Shown: positions 1 to 12,069 of the stretch, one piece after another
Numbering within the stretch: the first letter of the stretch is position 1
Layout: the number at the start of each line of letters is the position of its first letter
DNA from: Paraescarpia echinospica
Taxonomy: Eukaryota; Annelida; Polychaeta; Sabellida; Siboglinidae
NCBI GenBank assembly: GCA_020002185.1
Contig: JAHLWY010000259.1
Coordinates: 1 to 64,000, forward strand
Direction of reading: 5' to 3'
Length of the DNA: 64,000 nt
Made by a program: the position numbers and the translations under genes
Notes under the pieces: model-generated
What the model was told of the DNA's origin: nothing
Databases searched by the model: none
Seen by the model: the letters and a program-made list of their open reading frames with translations, nothing else

Positions 1-1450
1 AAATCGTGTATTATGTTGGTGTACCGAGTTCGGCCGGGGACGTGTGGGATTCGGGGGGGGGGTGAAGAGGAGTGACGTAGTTGTTGTTATAATGTGAGCG
101 AATCGGCGGGAAAGTGTTCTAGACTGTGGTTCCGAGAATACCTCATTTGATTGTTGTTCATTCTAGTATGACCTTCGCGTAGTTGGTGCATGTTGTAGCG
201 TCCGCTGTAGTTTGAATTTGAAGCAGCTGGGTACTGCTGTTGCGAAATAAAGAAGTTGCATTCGCCTCGGCAGTGTTTCCTTTACCGCACCGGACGACAC
301 CTAACCACCCAAATCGACGAACCCATACCGCTCGGGGTCCGGCAACAATATCAATGTAAAAAAGACACTATTTCTTTATATAAACATATTCCATTTATTA
401 TTTATCATGGCCATGGAACACAGATTTTGCCAAATGTATTTAATGTTTCATATGTACATTATGTCAATGTTCCACCACATTTACATAAAAATTAATAGGT
501 AAGTAAGCTTGGCTGCCACTTTCAGATATATATGCTGCTTGAGAAATGCTATATTAAGTGCATCATTTATTCAAACATTGACAATATCATCCAAACAAAT
601 ATGTAACTGTTATAATATAAATGATAATTATGTATATAAAATTATATATATATATATACTACGATATGATATGTTTGAATACACCTACTTTTGTGTCTAC
701 AAAATAACATAACACGTGTAAATATAATGTGTGAGTACACCTGTATTGTTGAAATAAGTTTGGTCTTGAAATAGTGCATATACACTAAACCTCAGATATA
801 ACAATATATACACACATGCCAACCTAGCAGTCACAGTTATGGAGAAATAAACTGTCTGTTTCTATTTTCTAGGTAGTCATAAATGGAAAATACTGTTGAT
901 TATGACAATTACGGGCTGATATAAAACATTACTGTAAATTTTTGGCACATCCTATTTTCCAGGTGCCAATAATCCAATTTCTTTTCTCACCAAACCAACT
1001 TACCAACAGAAGACATAACATTTATCTTGACCTTTACAAAATGTAACAACTGAATCAGTATAAAGAAGATTGCTAACATACTGCTTTTACCAGTAGATCT
1101 TAATATACCAGGTCATTAATTTTGATATAGTCTCCAAAGCGATTGATCATCATCATAGAAATCCTTTACATAATTTATTTGGAAAAATAAATACCATTGT
1201 TAACAATTTATGCAAACAATGGATATTAATTAAAAGTATTATAATAATTCCAGATGTCATAGGAAAACAAGAAACTTGTCGGTATAATGAGGTGTTCGTA
1301 CACAAATTAGTATTTAAGGTATTTGATGTATAATTGATGTAATGTGAATTTATGGTGGTCTTCCTGGTGTTCATAGTATGTTTGAGTTTCAATGTATCCT
1401 TGAGACATTGCAAAGAGAAGAAATGTGCCAGAACATAATGTTAATACAAT
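1..1450. other. Gene-poor start of window
   Basis: I see no supportable gene here. The first ~350 bases are more GC-rich than what follows and contain an AATAAA at about 247, so this may be the end of a transcript or of a repeat, but nothing confirms it. From ~360 on the sequence is AT-rich, with a TA-rich tract near 630-660. The short open frames have no recognisable domain. Confidence 0.5.
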
Positions 1451-1458
1451 CGAATGTT

Positions 1459-1648
1459 GATGTCACTGCAGCACCAATACATGGAGCAGCACAGGCTACG
1501 CATGATTCGAAGATTGTTTAGCCACTTTAGATTTTTCTTTTCTGCAGCTACGTTGTCTTCTTGGTGCTGCACCATGTCCTGTTGTATCTTTTTGCATCTT
1601 TTAATTTCAAGATGCAGCATTCATTCCAGTCCATCAATTTTCTTTCTG
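1459..1648 (-). pseudogene. Possible decayed coiled-coil exon
   Basis: Read on the minus strand, this stretch gives a lysine/glutamine/glutamate-rich helical sequence (for example KRCKKIQQDMVQHQEDN), preceded by a pyrimidine-rich AG (TGTGTTTTCAG) that could be a splice acceptor. One in-frame TGA interrupts it. The composition resembles the C-terminal coiled coil of Myb/SANT-like proteins linked to transposons, but no DNA-binding part is visible. It could equally be chance. Confidence 0.2.
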
Positions 1649-1699
1649 AAAACACATGTAGCACATAATAAATATGTTATGTTTCATTTTTAAATACAA

Positions 1700-3150
1700 C
1701 TGTATTAGACACACCATATTTTACTGTGCTACTGGTGATACCTAAAACATATATAATAAATGTAGACATATTATACATCGTTGTCCTCTTTAGTGTCCAT
1801 ACAATACATGGGCAAAATAGATACTACCTAGTATTTATAAAATGTTATAACATGTAAAAAAAATAGGCTGTACCAGACAACAACACCACTGATAGAGTAC
1901 ACTACTGTGTATACTTCATCATAACCATAACCATATATTGTAATTTACCTTTCATTCCCACTGGTCTTCAGCCTTTGGGTGTGGTATCATGGTTATTTGG
2001 TAGATGATGCTGGATGTCTGCTGTAAGTACAGAAAATATCATTGTAGTTGTTTTGTAGCAATAGTGAGTATTGCATTGATTTGTTATGTCATTATGCACT
2101 GGGTACATGAAATACTGTTCTTTGGTAATCTTTATTCCTCACTACCTTAGCCCTATACATAGACACGTCATCTAACATAGTCCATATTCAGGGGCAGATC
2201 CAGAGTGGGTAGTCTATGGGGGCACAAATTTGAACAATAGCAGTGGGAGTGAATGTATAAATATCAAAAAGTTTTATCCTGTGATGCTTTGTGCTTAAAT
2301 ATGCATTGGCATAAAATAATAAATCCACAAAGAGCCTCTTTAATTTCAATAGTATTTAGGCTTACTACACCATTGTAGCACGTAATTAGTTAACAAATAC
2401 ACGCCCTAGGCCAAGTACTAGGGGCCTGCTAAATGAACATTTAACACAACTGCACAGCCACAAGTCCCTACTATGTTAAACCATCTACTCACTACATTAC
2501 AAGTTACAACAAACCACAAATCCTGATCTGGAACTGGAAGACATATGCCTCTTGGTCACGCCCCTTGTTTCCGGTTACGTCTTACGAAGTTACAACTTTG
2601 AAGTTTGATTGACTTAGTCAAGTTAGTGACAAACTAGCACCATGCCATGATCATGGTCATGGAATGTGCGCTAGTAGAGCGATAGAAACACCGAGTGATC
2701 AAACCAAGTCTCACCTTCACCGGCGCGTCGTCTGAATAGTAATCGACATCGTACACATACGCAGGTGGTGTCTTCTAACTGTACTATGTAACAGTGTAGT
2801 GAGGATACGTAGACGAAGCGTCAAATTCCTAATTCTGTAATGTAAACATTGACTGGCTTGGCTTGGCCTGGCCCTTAGGCTTGGCGTTAATTCTTCCCCT
2901 TGCTTGCGTTTTGTGTCTGTCATTTCCGTTCAAATGCTTCGCTGGCGTTAAGCCCATTAATTAGTACCTATGCATCAACATATCTCAATGGCAATGCTAC
3001 ATTATGTTTTGCATATTAGCTATATTGTTTAGTCACCAGGTTACGTTGAACAGATGTGTACTTTAATCTTTTTCATGCACAGCCAGGAACACATGAGCAG
3101 CGTTAAAACGGTAAAACATAGCAAAACATCAGTGACCGTATCCGTTGCAA
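1700..3150. other. Intergenic, no gene seen
   Basis: No coding signal is recognised. Around 2192-2225 the motif GGGGCAGATCCAGAG followed by a G-rich stretch resembles one end of the GGATCCAG-ended element at 36,991-37,249, so a remnant of that family may lie here. The partner end was not found. Confidence 0.4.
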
Positions 3151-3159
3151 CGCAAGCAA

Positions 3160-3540
3160 ACCCTCGCGAGATTTTCGTACGCAAGTTCCGAATTTCTTAG
3201 CTGCGAAAATTCGTAGGCGTTTCAAGAATACCAACTTGCGAAATTTCGCAGCTAAGAAATAATCCGCCATATTTGCGCAATTTCTTACGTACGAAATCTG
3301 TTTCTTCGAGAATACGGGCCCAGAGTCGGAAGTTACGAAAAAGTAACGCGACCTCTTGCGTTGGCGTAACTTTACGTTGAAATATACGCCATATTTGCGA
3401 ATGTTCGTATTGTAAATGTTTCGAGAATAGCACTTGCCAAAAAATCGTAACTTACGTTCTTTTGACGTAATTTTTATGTAAAAATGGCGCTAAGAAATTC
3501 CTAAGTCGTTCGAGAATATGGGCCCTGACACTGACAGCCG
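3160..3540. repeat. Palindromic MITE-like repeat with hairpins
   Basis: Bases 3192-3208 (ATTTCTTAGCTGCGAAA) and 3244-3260 form a perfect 17-bp inverted repeat around a 35-nt loop. The motif TTCGAGAATAYGGGCCC occurs at 3305-3321 and again at 3509-3525, and related TTC(G/A)AGAATA motifs lie between them. The block is rich in ACGTAA and TTACG words and has no coding potential. This looks like a small non-autonomous element, but its exact ends and target-site duplication were not resolved. Confidence 0.5.
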
Positions 3541-5298
3541 CTCTGATCAAACAGGGACATGCCCCTCCCTTCTCGGTTCTATTACAAATGTTTGAACAAT
3601 TGCAATGTCCAGGGTCATATTGAAAACCCTGATGCTTTCTTTTACTTGCCATGATGTACTGTTGCAAACTAATAACACTAAATTAATCAATCCTTAGCAA
3701 CACAATCACAAGATGCAGCGCACGCTTGCCTTGTATTGCGTTCCCGAGAACTATCCTCGCGCCAGGGGTCGGTCCTGTTGATTACATCAGTGCCAGCCAG
3801 CTATACCCCCTGGCTGATCGCTTTGCGAAACTCTGAATTTAAACTTTAACTCAGATGAAACACATAATAATTTTAATTCACGGTTAGTCTGAATAGGTTT
3901 CAACCAGCTACTGTTAACATCTATCAACAGTATTATCAACCCGAGCAGACCAATGGATTTCCGTACCAGGTTTCGGCAATGTTGATTGCTATGACGATTT
4001 TACGGACACCTGGTGGTGGCTTTGAGAAGACTTCACGCTGGTTGGTGATCGGCTAGCGGAAATGCGGCGGGATAATGAGAACCCGACTTGAAGAGCATCA
4101 AAGGGCAGGGATGACAAGGGGAACACTCTGGGACATAGCCATAGGGTGTGGTATAACTGCTGAAGTTGTGACAGAGTGCACGTACGGTTACCCCAGTCAG
4201 TTGTGCGTGCGTGTGTGTGCGCGCGTGTGTGTGTGTGACTGTGTATGTGAAGTGTGTGACATTCATACACCCACAGGACAAACACTGGAGCCAATAACTA
4301 CGTCCATAGCCATAGGCTAAGGTCTCGTACGTGCCTATGACTATGGGCGTATCTTCTTCCTTTTAAAGGGCTGGGCTCTTGCGAGCGTAATTAGCCCTGT
4401 ATTAGTATGGCTATGTTTCTGGCTCAACCCAGACACAGAGGAGCACCTACAACTTAAGTACAAGGTGGATGCTGCTAGTAATAATTTAGCCATTTTATGC
4501 TATTTAAGTGAAGGATTGCCGTTTTCTCATATAATCAGCCAGCCACTGTCACATTGATCATCCCTGCCATTGATCATCTGCAGTTACAAAATATGGATCT
4601 ATTTAACAGAACTTTAGGTTTGTATAAAACGGAATATTTATATTGACGGAGTGATCATAGGACGGCCCAGTGTATCAGTCAATCAGAAGATGAAAACCAA
4701 CACAATACTTATGGCACAATGAATTGGATATTGCTCTGATTTTCACACTGTTTGCTGTAGTTGAATACAGTTGCCAGCAAACAAAATTGATAGGTGACAC
4801 AAAACATTAAATTAAACCCATTTTGGTAACATTTATATCATTTATGTAACTAACACATGAACTATTAGTCTATTCTGGATCATTTAATGATGGACAGTCA
4901 TTTTCTTTAAAAAAAACTGTTAAGTGGGGTTTTGGCTTATAGTTCACAATAAGCATCAGCAAGAAGCATCTCATGTTGGAATGGCAGTTCACGTATGATG
5001 GAATGAATGCTTTGAGCCTGACATTATTATCTATATAGGCCCTTGCCTTATTGACTGACTGACTTGATCCCGTCTATTTTGTAGTTATTAAAATCTGATG
5101 ATCGTAATTCATGATAGCTCATTCAAATGGTAAACCTTTTATGGTATATTATCAGACATTAAGAATGTCATCATTATCTTTGGTTGACTGGGGCCGGAGC
5201 ATGGATGAGCTGTTTACAAATGGATCCATTGTACATTAGGGATGGGAGCTCTGTCTCTAACATCAAGGTATTCACAAATCAGCTTAGTGTATGTTTTT
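3541..5298. other. Intergenic with GT microsatellite
   Basis: No gene is recognised. Bases 4203-4260 are a (GT)n/(GC) microsatellite, which alone accounts for the open frames on both strands there. The rest is AT-rich unique-looking sequence. Confidence 0.45.
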
Positions 5299-5344
5299 AT
5301 TTGTTTCCTCTTTTTTCTAGCTACGAGTGGGTATCCATCAGATG
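5299..5344 (+). repeat. 46-bp repeat, copy 1
   Basis: This segment (containing TTTCTAGCTACGAGTGGGTA) recurs at 9367-9413, differing only by one extra T in a homopolymer. It has the form of a pyrimidine tract plus TAG, i.e. a 3' splice-site-like context. The flanks differ, so this is a dispersed short duplication and not a larger duplicated block. Confidence 0.6.
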
Positions 5345-6204
5345 GCGCCAACCCAGCAAACACATAACGTTCCGCTAACGTTAGAGTAATGTTATATTTA
5401 GGTTACAGGATTTAGTTTTCCATACATGACGTTCCACGGTGGTAAACAGTTTTTTTATATCCCATCAGTAATAAGAAATAAACGCCGTAATGGCAAATAA
5501 ATAGTATGTTTAAAAAAACTGCTTCACCTAATGGTAGTATACTATGTTCGCAAAACGTTCGTGGAACGTAACACGTGTTATTAATCAACCGTGCATTTAT
5601 GCTTTCCATGACTACTTCAGCTTTCGAGGACGACATATAATGAAATGCATATCACGATATGAACACTACCAGGAATATGGCTAATTTAAAGATTGAACTA
5701 TAATAATTATTGTTATGGTAATTCAGGCAGTTAATGGATTTATTACAGAATGAGAACGTATTATGTGAAAACGGATTTTCGTCAAACCATGTGCCATTTT
5801 CTGAGACTTGTATTACGTGGTCAGTTTAGTGCCAATAAAGTCGTATGATTAAGTTGTTATTAGCTCTGAATTATTGGTTATGGCGAGACCTAAAGCTAGG
5901 TATTATTGGTATGTACCAACAAATTAATAACAGTAATATAATAATAACTTTCGTATATAATGTCCCAACCAAATCATTGTTCTGGGGCGTTTATCGCCCA
6001 CACCAGAATAATAAGTAAATCCAACAGCTCACACAACATATGCTAGTAAGGTAAACTGTTATTATATAATGAAAAACTACACAACCAGACAGTAACACCA
6101 ACGCTAACACAACATTTGACATGCTAGCTCAAGAATGCGCTGTTTAAAGTCGAACAGTCAAATTTATATCGTTTGTCAGAAGCCTCCACTAATATAACCA
6201 GAGT
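5345..6204. other. Intergenic, no gene seen
   Basis: AT-rich sequence with no domain or splice structure recognised. The words AACCCAGCAAACACATAACGTT-like at its left edge look repeat-derived. Confidence 0.35.
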
Positions 6205-6569
6205 CGCGTTCAGAGTTCGGGCCGCGACGCACCGAGACGTCGCTTTTTGCCCAGGAAGCCACTTTGCCGTTCAAAGTCACATCATGTTGACGCCGCGACG
6301 CGCGCGTGTCTCCAAAATGGCCGTCATAGTTGGTTTTCAAGGGGATAATTTTTGATGTCATTACAAGACGAGCTTTTAACAAAACAAACCAAACTGTTCC
6401 TAATCATTAGCCTAATGGTAAGGGTGACGGTATTTTCGTCAAAAACACATTCGAAATCAGTAACATCAAACGCACAACGTCTGCGTTCAACAGAGCGGGG
6501 AACGTTGCGGTACGTAACATTTAACCGTTCAACTTCCGGCGGTGAACCGCGCCGAGAACTCTGAACGCG
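6205..6569. mobile_element. Small TIR element (MITE-like)
   Basis: CGCGTTCAGAGTTC at the left end (from 6205) is matched in inverted orientation by GAACTCTGAACGCG ending at 6569. Weaker inverted similarity continues inside (GCGCGG, TTGAACG and ACGTC words). At ~365 bp with no convincing coding capacity, it fits a non-autonomous DNA element. A target-site duplication is not clear. Confidence 0.5.
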
Positions 6570-7374
6570 GCCCTTACTCCGCAAGGTAGAGCCACCGGTG
6601 GGCGCTTTTCCAACCGCCTGGTGTCAACATGCATTTCCAAGAAGGCTCTATCACGGAAATGAAGGAAGCGCGATGTTTGAAAAGAATCTGAACACATATC
6701 CGGGAACTTTCATTCTAACCATGCAGTTGTCAACATGTCGTTGGGTTCCCAATTTGTAATATTTTGGTCGCCGTTTCAATTCCCATTATAATCAGCGGGT
6801 CATGAAATCAACGTGTTTAACATTTGTTTGTGCATAAAATGAAATAAATATTCTTTAAGGCCAAATTAACTGTTAGCAACTACCCTGATTTATTCAAGAA
6901 TCTCTTCCCTAAGGAATATTGCGAACGGGAAGTCAGAACGTTCGTCAGACAACACTCAAAATCATTGACATCATGCGGACAGCCAGCAATTTTCCAAATA
7001 TATATTTATAATTTGACAACAGCCCTGAAGACTGTTTCTATATAAATTATATATATATATATATATATGACATTCAAATGCGATATATGCATATGGCATT
7101 TGAATAATGTTTCCTAAGTGCAAGTAAGCACATGCATTTCCAAGCTAGACCTACTACCGAGTGTTTGTTTCTAAATTATTTACCTCGTGTGTCACATCTC
7201 AGGCGTTCGTTACGTTGTCTATGCGAACACACTTCTTTGTTTAATAAACTGTTCTATTAAAACATTGACCCCCGCATATCGTGTCTCAAGAGTTTCTTAC
7301 ATATGTGAATACGAATATGTGAACTCAAATTATCACGAATATGTGAACTCAAATTACTACGGAATGTTCATGTA
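6570..7374. other. Intergenic with TA microsatellite
   Basis: No gene recognised. A (TA)n tract lies at ~7041-7069. A short duplicated phrase (AATATGTGAACTCAAATTA) occurs near 7313 and 7337, probably eroded zinc-finger or simple sequence. Confidence 0.4.
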
Positions 7375-8051
7375 TCAGACAGATTTATCACCATTGTGGA
7401 TGCGGATATGTGACTTCAAACCATAAATTCTTGCGAAATGTGCCCCACATGTGTCACATTTGTAGGGTTTCTCCCCAGTATGAAGTCGAACATGTGATTT
7501 CAAACTACCATTTGTTGAGAACTGTGCACCACAGATATCACATTTGTAGGGTTTCTCCCCAGTATGTATACGGACATGGGCTTTGAAAGTACCACTTTCT
7601 GAGAACTGTGCTCCACAAGTATCACATCTGAAGGGTTTCTCCCCAGTATGAATTCGGACATGGGCCTTCAAATGACCACATTGTGAGAATTTTGCACCAC
7701 AGGTATCACATTTGAACGGTTTCTCCCCCTTATGTATTCGGGTATGTGACGTCAACTGATTGTTTTTTGAAAATTGCATACCACAGGTATCACATGTATA
7801 GGGTTTCTTTTTGAGAACTGTGCTCCACAAGTATCACATATGTACGGTTTCTCACCAGTGTGGGTACGAATATGTGACTTCAAATTATCACTTTGTGGGA
7901 ACTGGGCAACACAGGTTTTACATTTGAACGTTTTTTCACCAATGTGCTTGCGAACATGTAGCGATAAGCCATCACTGTTTCGGAAACGTTTCCCACAAGT
8001 GTCACAATTAAATCGTTTCTCAACGTTACCCGTGTGCACATTCACAGACAT
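7375..8051 (-). pseudogene. C2H2 zinc-finger gene, frame broken by deletion
   Basis: Read on the minus strand. The upstream part (8051 down to ~7810) encodes two complete C2H2 fingers (FNCDTCGKRF, FKCKTCVAQF) and the first half of a third (YICDTCGAQFSK). The downstream part (to 7375) encodes five complete fingers with canonical TGEKP-type linkers and ends in HNGDKSV plus a stop. Finger-to-finger spacing is 84 nt elsewhere (for example 7697 to 7781) but only 44 nt between 7781 and 7825. About 40 nt are therefore missing and the two parts are in different frames. As written, the product would be two and a half fingers with an out-of-frame tail. Members of this family bind DNA in the nucleus as transcription factors. 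Possible explanations are a true pseudogene, an intron-less variant allele, or an assembly collapse between near-identical fingers. Confidence 0.75.
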
Positions 8052-8229
8052 ATTGAAACTATTTGTTTCTAACTTTTTTTACATATAAATCACATTTTCT
8101 ATGAGGTCATACTTGCGTCTTCAAAGCAATACTGCTTATAAACATATTGATGTGTTATTACTAGTTTGAGCTTATGTAATCACTGCACAATAATAACCAT
8201 GCATGCATTATATATGCGTGCATCAACTT

Positions 8230-8410
8230 TGAAGGCTTTCTCACAAGTTTTACTGTTTACATGTAGCCTCAAAACACCATCCTGTTAAATAGTTTTCACA
8301 CTGTCTTATACAGAAGGTGTGTAACATATATCAGTGTGCAATTGAAGCTTTAAAGCAATACTCAGATGAGAATATCTTCCACGTGTGTCACATCACGTTT
8401 CCATCTGCCT
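8230..8410 (-). pseudogene. Eroded zinc-finger remnants
   Basis: Minus-strand reading gives finger-like debris, for example CDTRGRYSHLSIALKLQLHT near 8330-8395 and a TCEKAFK-like phrase near 8230-8260, with stops between. This suggests the finger array once extended further upstream of the present start. No intact finger survives here. Confidence 0.35.
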
Positions 8411-9366
8411 GGGAAAGCAAATGAATCTTTGCATGTGCTGCACAACTGTCACTTTTGAATGGATCCACGTCAGACGAAGTAGTTGTCTCTTTAGATGTAA
8501 TTATTATCTCACGATTGACTCAGTCACATTTTCACTTGTTCTTGAAGTGAGAGGTATTGCCATTCAGTGACTTGGCTCGATGTCCTACGTCAATTTGGTG
8601 CTTCAGAGTTGTTCTTGCCAATGTGTTTGAGTCTTTGTCGCTGTTATTCGTTGTTGACACTTCTCTCACAAACAGCTTTCAACCCACAACGCAGTGCCCT
8701 GTAAGAACATAACAGTAATTACTACCATATGCAAAGTCAGTGCCACAATCACACGTCACACGGTTCTAGTCCTTTAAATGGGGCTAACTGAATAGATTGG
8801 ACAACTACACCAGCAATAAATTGTAAGAAACTGTTTTGTAGGGAAAATCCAGGTAATATCCATTCAGAGAGACTACAACAAATAACATGTATAATGTTTT
8901 AACAACATTTATCTACATATACTCTGACAATGTTTCTGATGTATGCAATGAAGCTTAGTTTGTACAACGAAGTAATATCCGAACTCTCTAATAAAGTGTA
9001 AGTACATATGACAAAACAGACAGGTAGAGAGAATGAGTGAGAGAAGAATTAAAAAGTGAGCGTGGGAAACAGACAATGATGGTTGAAGGAGAGGAAAAAC
9101 AAAATTAAGACCGAGAGCCAGAGTGAATACAGATCTTGGAAAAAGCAAGATCAGCAGTTGCGAGTAGATATCATTGTGGAAGACTGGGAAAGGTGTATTC
9201 TGGTGCACTGGCACAGGAACGAAATTAGTATTGAGGGAGCTGAGAACAAGAGCTTCAGCTCTGCTGTTAATCATGACATTGAAAACTCTTGCAGCCACAC
9301 CGCCATATTTTTAACTTCTCAGTTCTCGCCTGAGAAGCTTGGAATATGGGGTGCGCTATTATTATT
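8411..9366. other. Intergenic, no gene seen
   Basis: No recognisable gene. The purine-rich stretch near 9020-9150 produces open frames on both strands but has no domain signature. Confidence 0.4.
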
Positions 9367-9413
9367 ATTTGTTTCCTCTTTTTTTCTAGCTACGAGTGGG
9401 TATCCATCAGATG
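9367..9413 (+). repeat. 46-bp repeat, copy 2
   Basis: Near-identical copy of 5299-5344, with one extra T in the T-tract. The shared part is bounded by ATTTGTTTCC and CCATCAGATG. Confidence 0.6.
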
Positions 9414-9777
9414 AATATTAACACTGGTTCTTCTATGTGGTGATAGGAATGTCCAGCTAGTTGGACGCTTCTCAGGTGAATTGTGTTGATCAGTTTGTTT
9501 ACATGTGACAACATTCCAATAAAGTTCTTTGTTAGCCTTTCTCCATTACTTGTTGATGTAGTATTCACTAGGTGTCAGCACTGTTGCAATGGTTGTTTTA
9601 GCATTCTGTGAAATGATAAAACCAGAATACAGTACAGTACGCATGCACGTGCATGTCGATTAATTCATATTGAGGCAACATATTTAATTATGTGAGCAAT
9701 CTGTTGATTATTTAAATGACAAATACTGTCACATTTACCATTATTTGATTCCTATAATGTGATATTGCTGGCATGTA

Positions 9778-10515
9778 ATGATTACGTCTTCTTTGTTTCA
9801 AGTGAAATACTTAAGGGAAAACATGAATTATACAATACGTAGAAGTGCTCTTTCCCGTTTAATCACACGTAAGGATCAAAATGAATTTGGCTGTCGGATT
9901 GTATTATTTGTACAAAGGATTCTTATATCCTCTTCAAGTGAAAGTCAGTGTGGCAGTGATCATGACATCGATGATGGCCAGTTTGATTTGAATCCATCAC
10001 GACACGCCACAAACAGGATTACAAAACACACCATGCCAAAGAAAATGCTAACAGATTTCAATAACGCATCTCGAAGCAAAATATACAGACACACTGAAAA
10101 CACACAAAGTGATCATCTTTACATGAGCAGTCGGCGTGACTTTGAGAGTTATCCTGATGGCAGTGGATATGATCTGGAGCTGGAACGGAAAGATCCGTGG
10201 AGACAGGAAAGGAGGATCCGCTCAGATCACAAGACCTTCAGATAACATGGAGAAAATGAGGAATTATGTCGGGGTTATGGAGGTTCTCGGAGGTATAAAC
10301 CATGTAGACATGATAGAGAGGATACGTGGAGATCTGACAGGATAGAGCGACATGGTGTGACGGGAAAAAGACGAGAGTCCAAGTGTCATCAGAGAATTGT
10401 TAGAGTCTACCGGTCGGTTGGAGCCACGAAGTCAACCTCAGGAAAACCTATGACAGGAAGACGGGAATTGATACAAATATGGGCTGGCTGGTCCGGGAAC
10501 GAAACGATGTGCAAT
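9778..10515 (+). pseudogene. Possible 5' part of MRM1-like gene, frame-disrupted
   Basis: The stretch reads open from 9778 to a TAA at 10243-10245 and continues open in the same frame beyond it (HGENEELCRGYGGSRRYKPC and onward). A second frame carries a plausible coding phrase (DESPSVIRELLESTGRLEPR, ~10371-10430), and a third carries RKTYDRKTGIDTNMGWLVRE (~10440-10500), up to a strong donor GTGAGT at 10516. The early part is basic and serine-rich (YTIRRSALSRLITRK), which could be a mitochondrial targeting region, followed by an Arg/Asp/Ser-rich low-complexity part. I link it to the MRM1-like exon at 14,363 only by strand, proximity and the donor/acceptor pair. If real, it carries one stop and at least two frame changes. 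Confidence 0.4.
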
Positions 10516-12069
10516 GTGAGTAAACATAATTTTTGAGAGTCCATGAAATTATAAATTTTTCTTAGAAAATGTTATGTTATAATTGCTTAGTATTGTCTAA
10601 GTGTCATTTTTGACGTTCTTGTTACGGTTATGTATATAATTATATATATAAGTGAAGTGCCACATCGGTTCAGACCTTAGGGTACTCTTTTGTAGTATGG
10701 AGTTATGAGCGTCATGTATAAAGGCAACATTTCAGTTTTACATTGATACCAGTGACATCCATGTCTTTTGTTGCAAAATTATGGGTGGTTGAACTGACCC
10801 AGCTGTAGAATTCAAGTGTTGAGACAGACGATACCAAAGTTAGGTAGTCACATTTACAGTTGTATATGTCATTCCATTAAAAACATATTAGAAACACTTT
10901 TTCAAGAGAATAATTCCAAACTGCATTTGTACAGACCATTAGTGAATTATTTCTTGTTTCTAAAAATGCAAAAAACAAACAAAATTCAATACTTTCACAC
11001 CTCATTTTCCTTAATTTGGTGAAATGTACTTTATGCGGGACAACATTACCAAATAAAGTTGTGGCTCCGTGACTCGGAAACGTGGCTTGTTTGCGGATAA
11101 CACAAGTCAGATGTATGTTTGTATAAGAGCTTAATAGTAAGCCAACTCTTTATGTATAACTAGATTACATAACTACAATAAAATACAATGTCGATACCTA
11201 GTTATACATGTCATAACAAATACACAAAACTGACAGCAAAGGTGGGGGAACCAACCACACGCAGATAGAGGAAACCCACCATCTAACGTACATGTGTGAA
11301 TTTCTGTGATTCAAAAACAAGGGGAAAGCATTAGGTACATGTGAACATGTCCCCACCCTAAAACCCCTTGGAAGATGTATCATATACACTGTGTACTATT
11401 ATCCTTAGCCAGAATCTCGTAAGACAAACTATGCTACAGAATGCATGACTATAGTTGCAAGAGATCTCAGAGAAAACACTGACATGTCACAGAACACAAT
11501 TATACATACGCTGTATCTTAATAGAAACCGTGTATTTAAAATTATATGCAAAAACACACAAATAAGTATAAAAAAAACACCACCAACCATCTAAATACTC
11601 AGGTGAAGACGGGGTAAGAGGGTGGGAAAACAAACTTCAAAAATCGAGAGCGAATATACCTTCTCAATTCTGGAAATTTTGAAAGAGAGGCTGGGATTGG
11701 AGAGCCAGTCTCATGTTTCCGTTAGCCTCATAATTTTTTAAGTTTACCGTATATTCAAGAATAGAAGCATTGGTTTTGTTGCCCTCATAAATGCAGTTTG
11801 AATTTCATTCAAAAGGTGTTTTTATGCGGGACAACACTACCAAATAAAGTTGTGACTCCGTGACTCGGAAACGTGGCTTGTTTGCACGGTTCAAACCATT
11901 GTGATCTATCACATACGATTAGTTACAGAATACCAGTTAATATTCAGCCCACTCAACTATATATAGAAGAGTACCTGGTTATACACACTTATGGAAATCA
12001 TAATAAAGGAATGAAAATAAATGTAACAGCATTTCTATAAACAAAAAACATCTGCCCAGAGACTATCAC
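10516..12069. other. Intron-like/intergenic sequence with direct repeats
   Basis: No exon was recognised. It contains the 64-bp direct repeats at 11,031 and 11,822. The rest is AT-rich unique-looking sequence. Confidence 0.4.
11031..11885 (+). repeat. Pair of 64-bp direct repeats 791 bp apart
   Basis: Bases 11,031-11,094 and 11,822-11,885 (both starting TTATGCGGGACAACA and ending GTGGCTTGTTTGC) are alike at about 62 of 64 positions. The ~730 bp between has no open frame with a recognisable domain. They could be short terminal direct repeats, two copies of a MITE fragment, or the edges of a local duplication. Confidence 0.6.

Noticed and set aside
1..360. Possible LTR end of a retroelement at the left edge
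   Set aside because: Only an AATAAA and higher GC content support it; no partner LTR, primer-binding site or coding part is visible.
3989..4320. Overlapping open frames on both strands near 4.0-4.3 kb
   Set aside because: They are caused by the (GT)n microsatellite and low stop density, with CV/TH repeat translations.
9083..9421. 112-codon charged open frame
   Set aside because: It comes from a purine-rich stretch, is open on the opposite strand as well, and has no domain or splice context.
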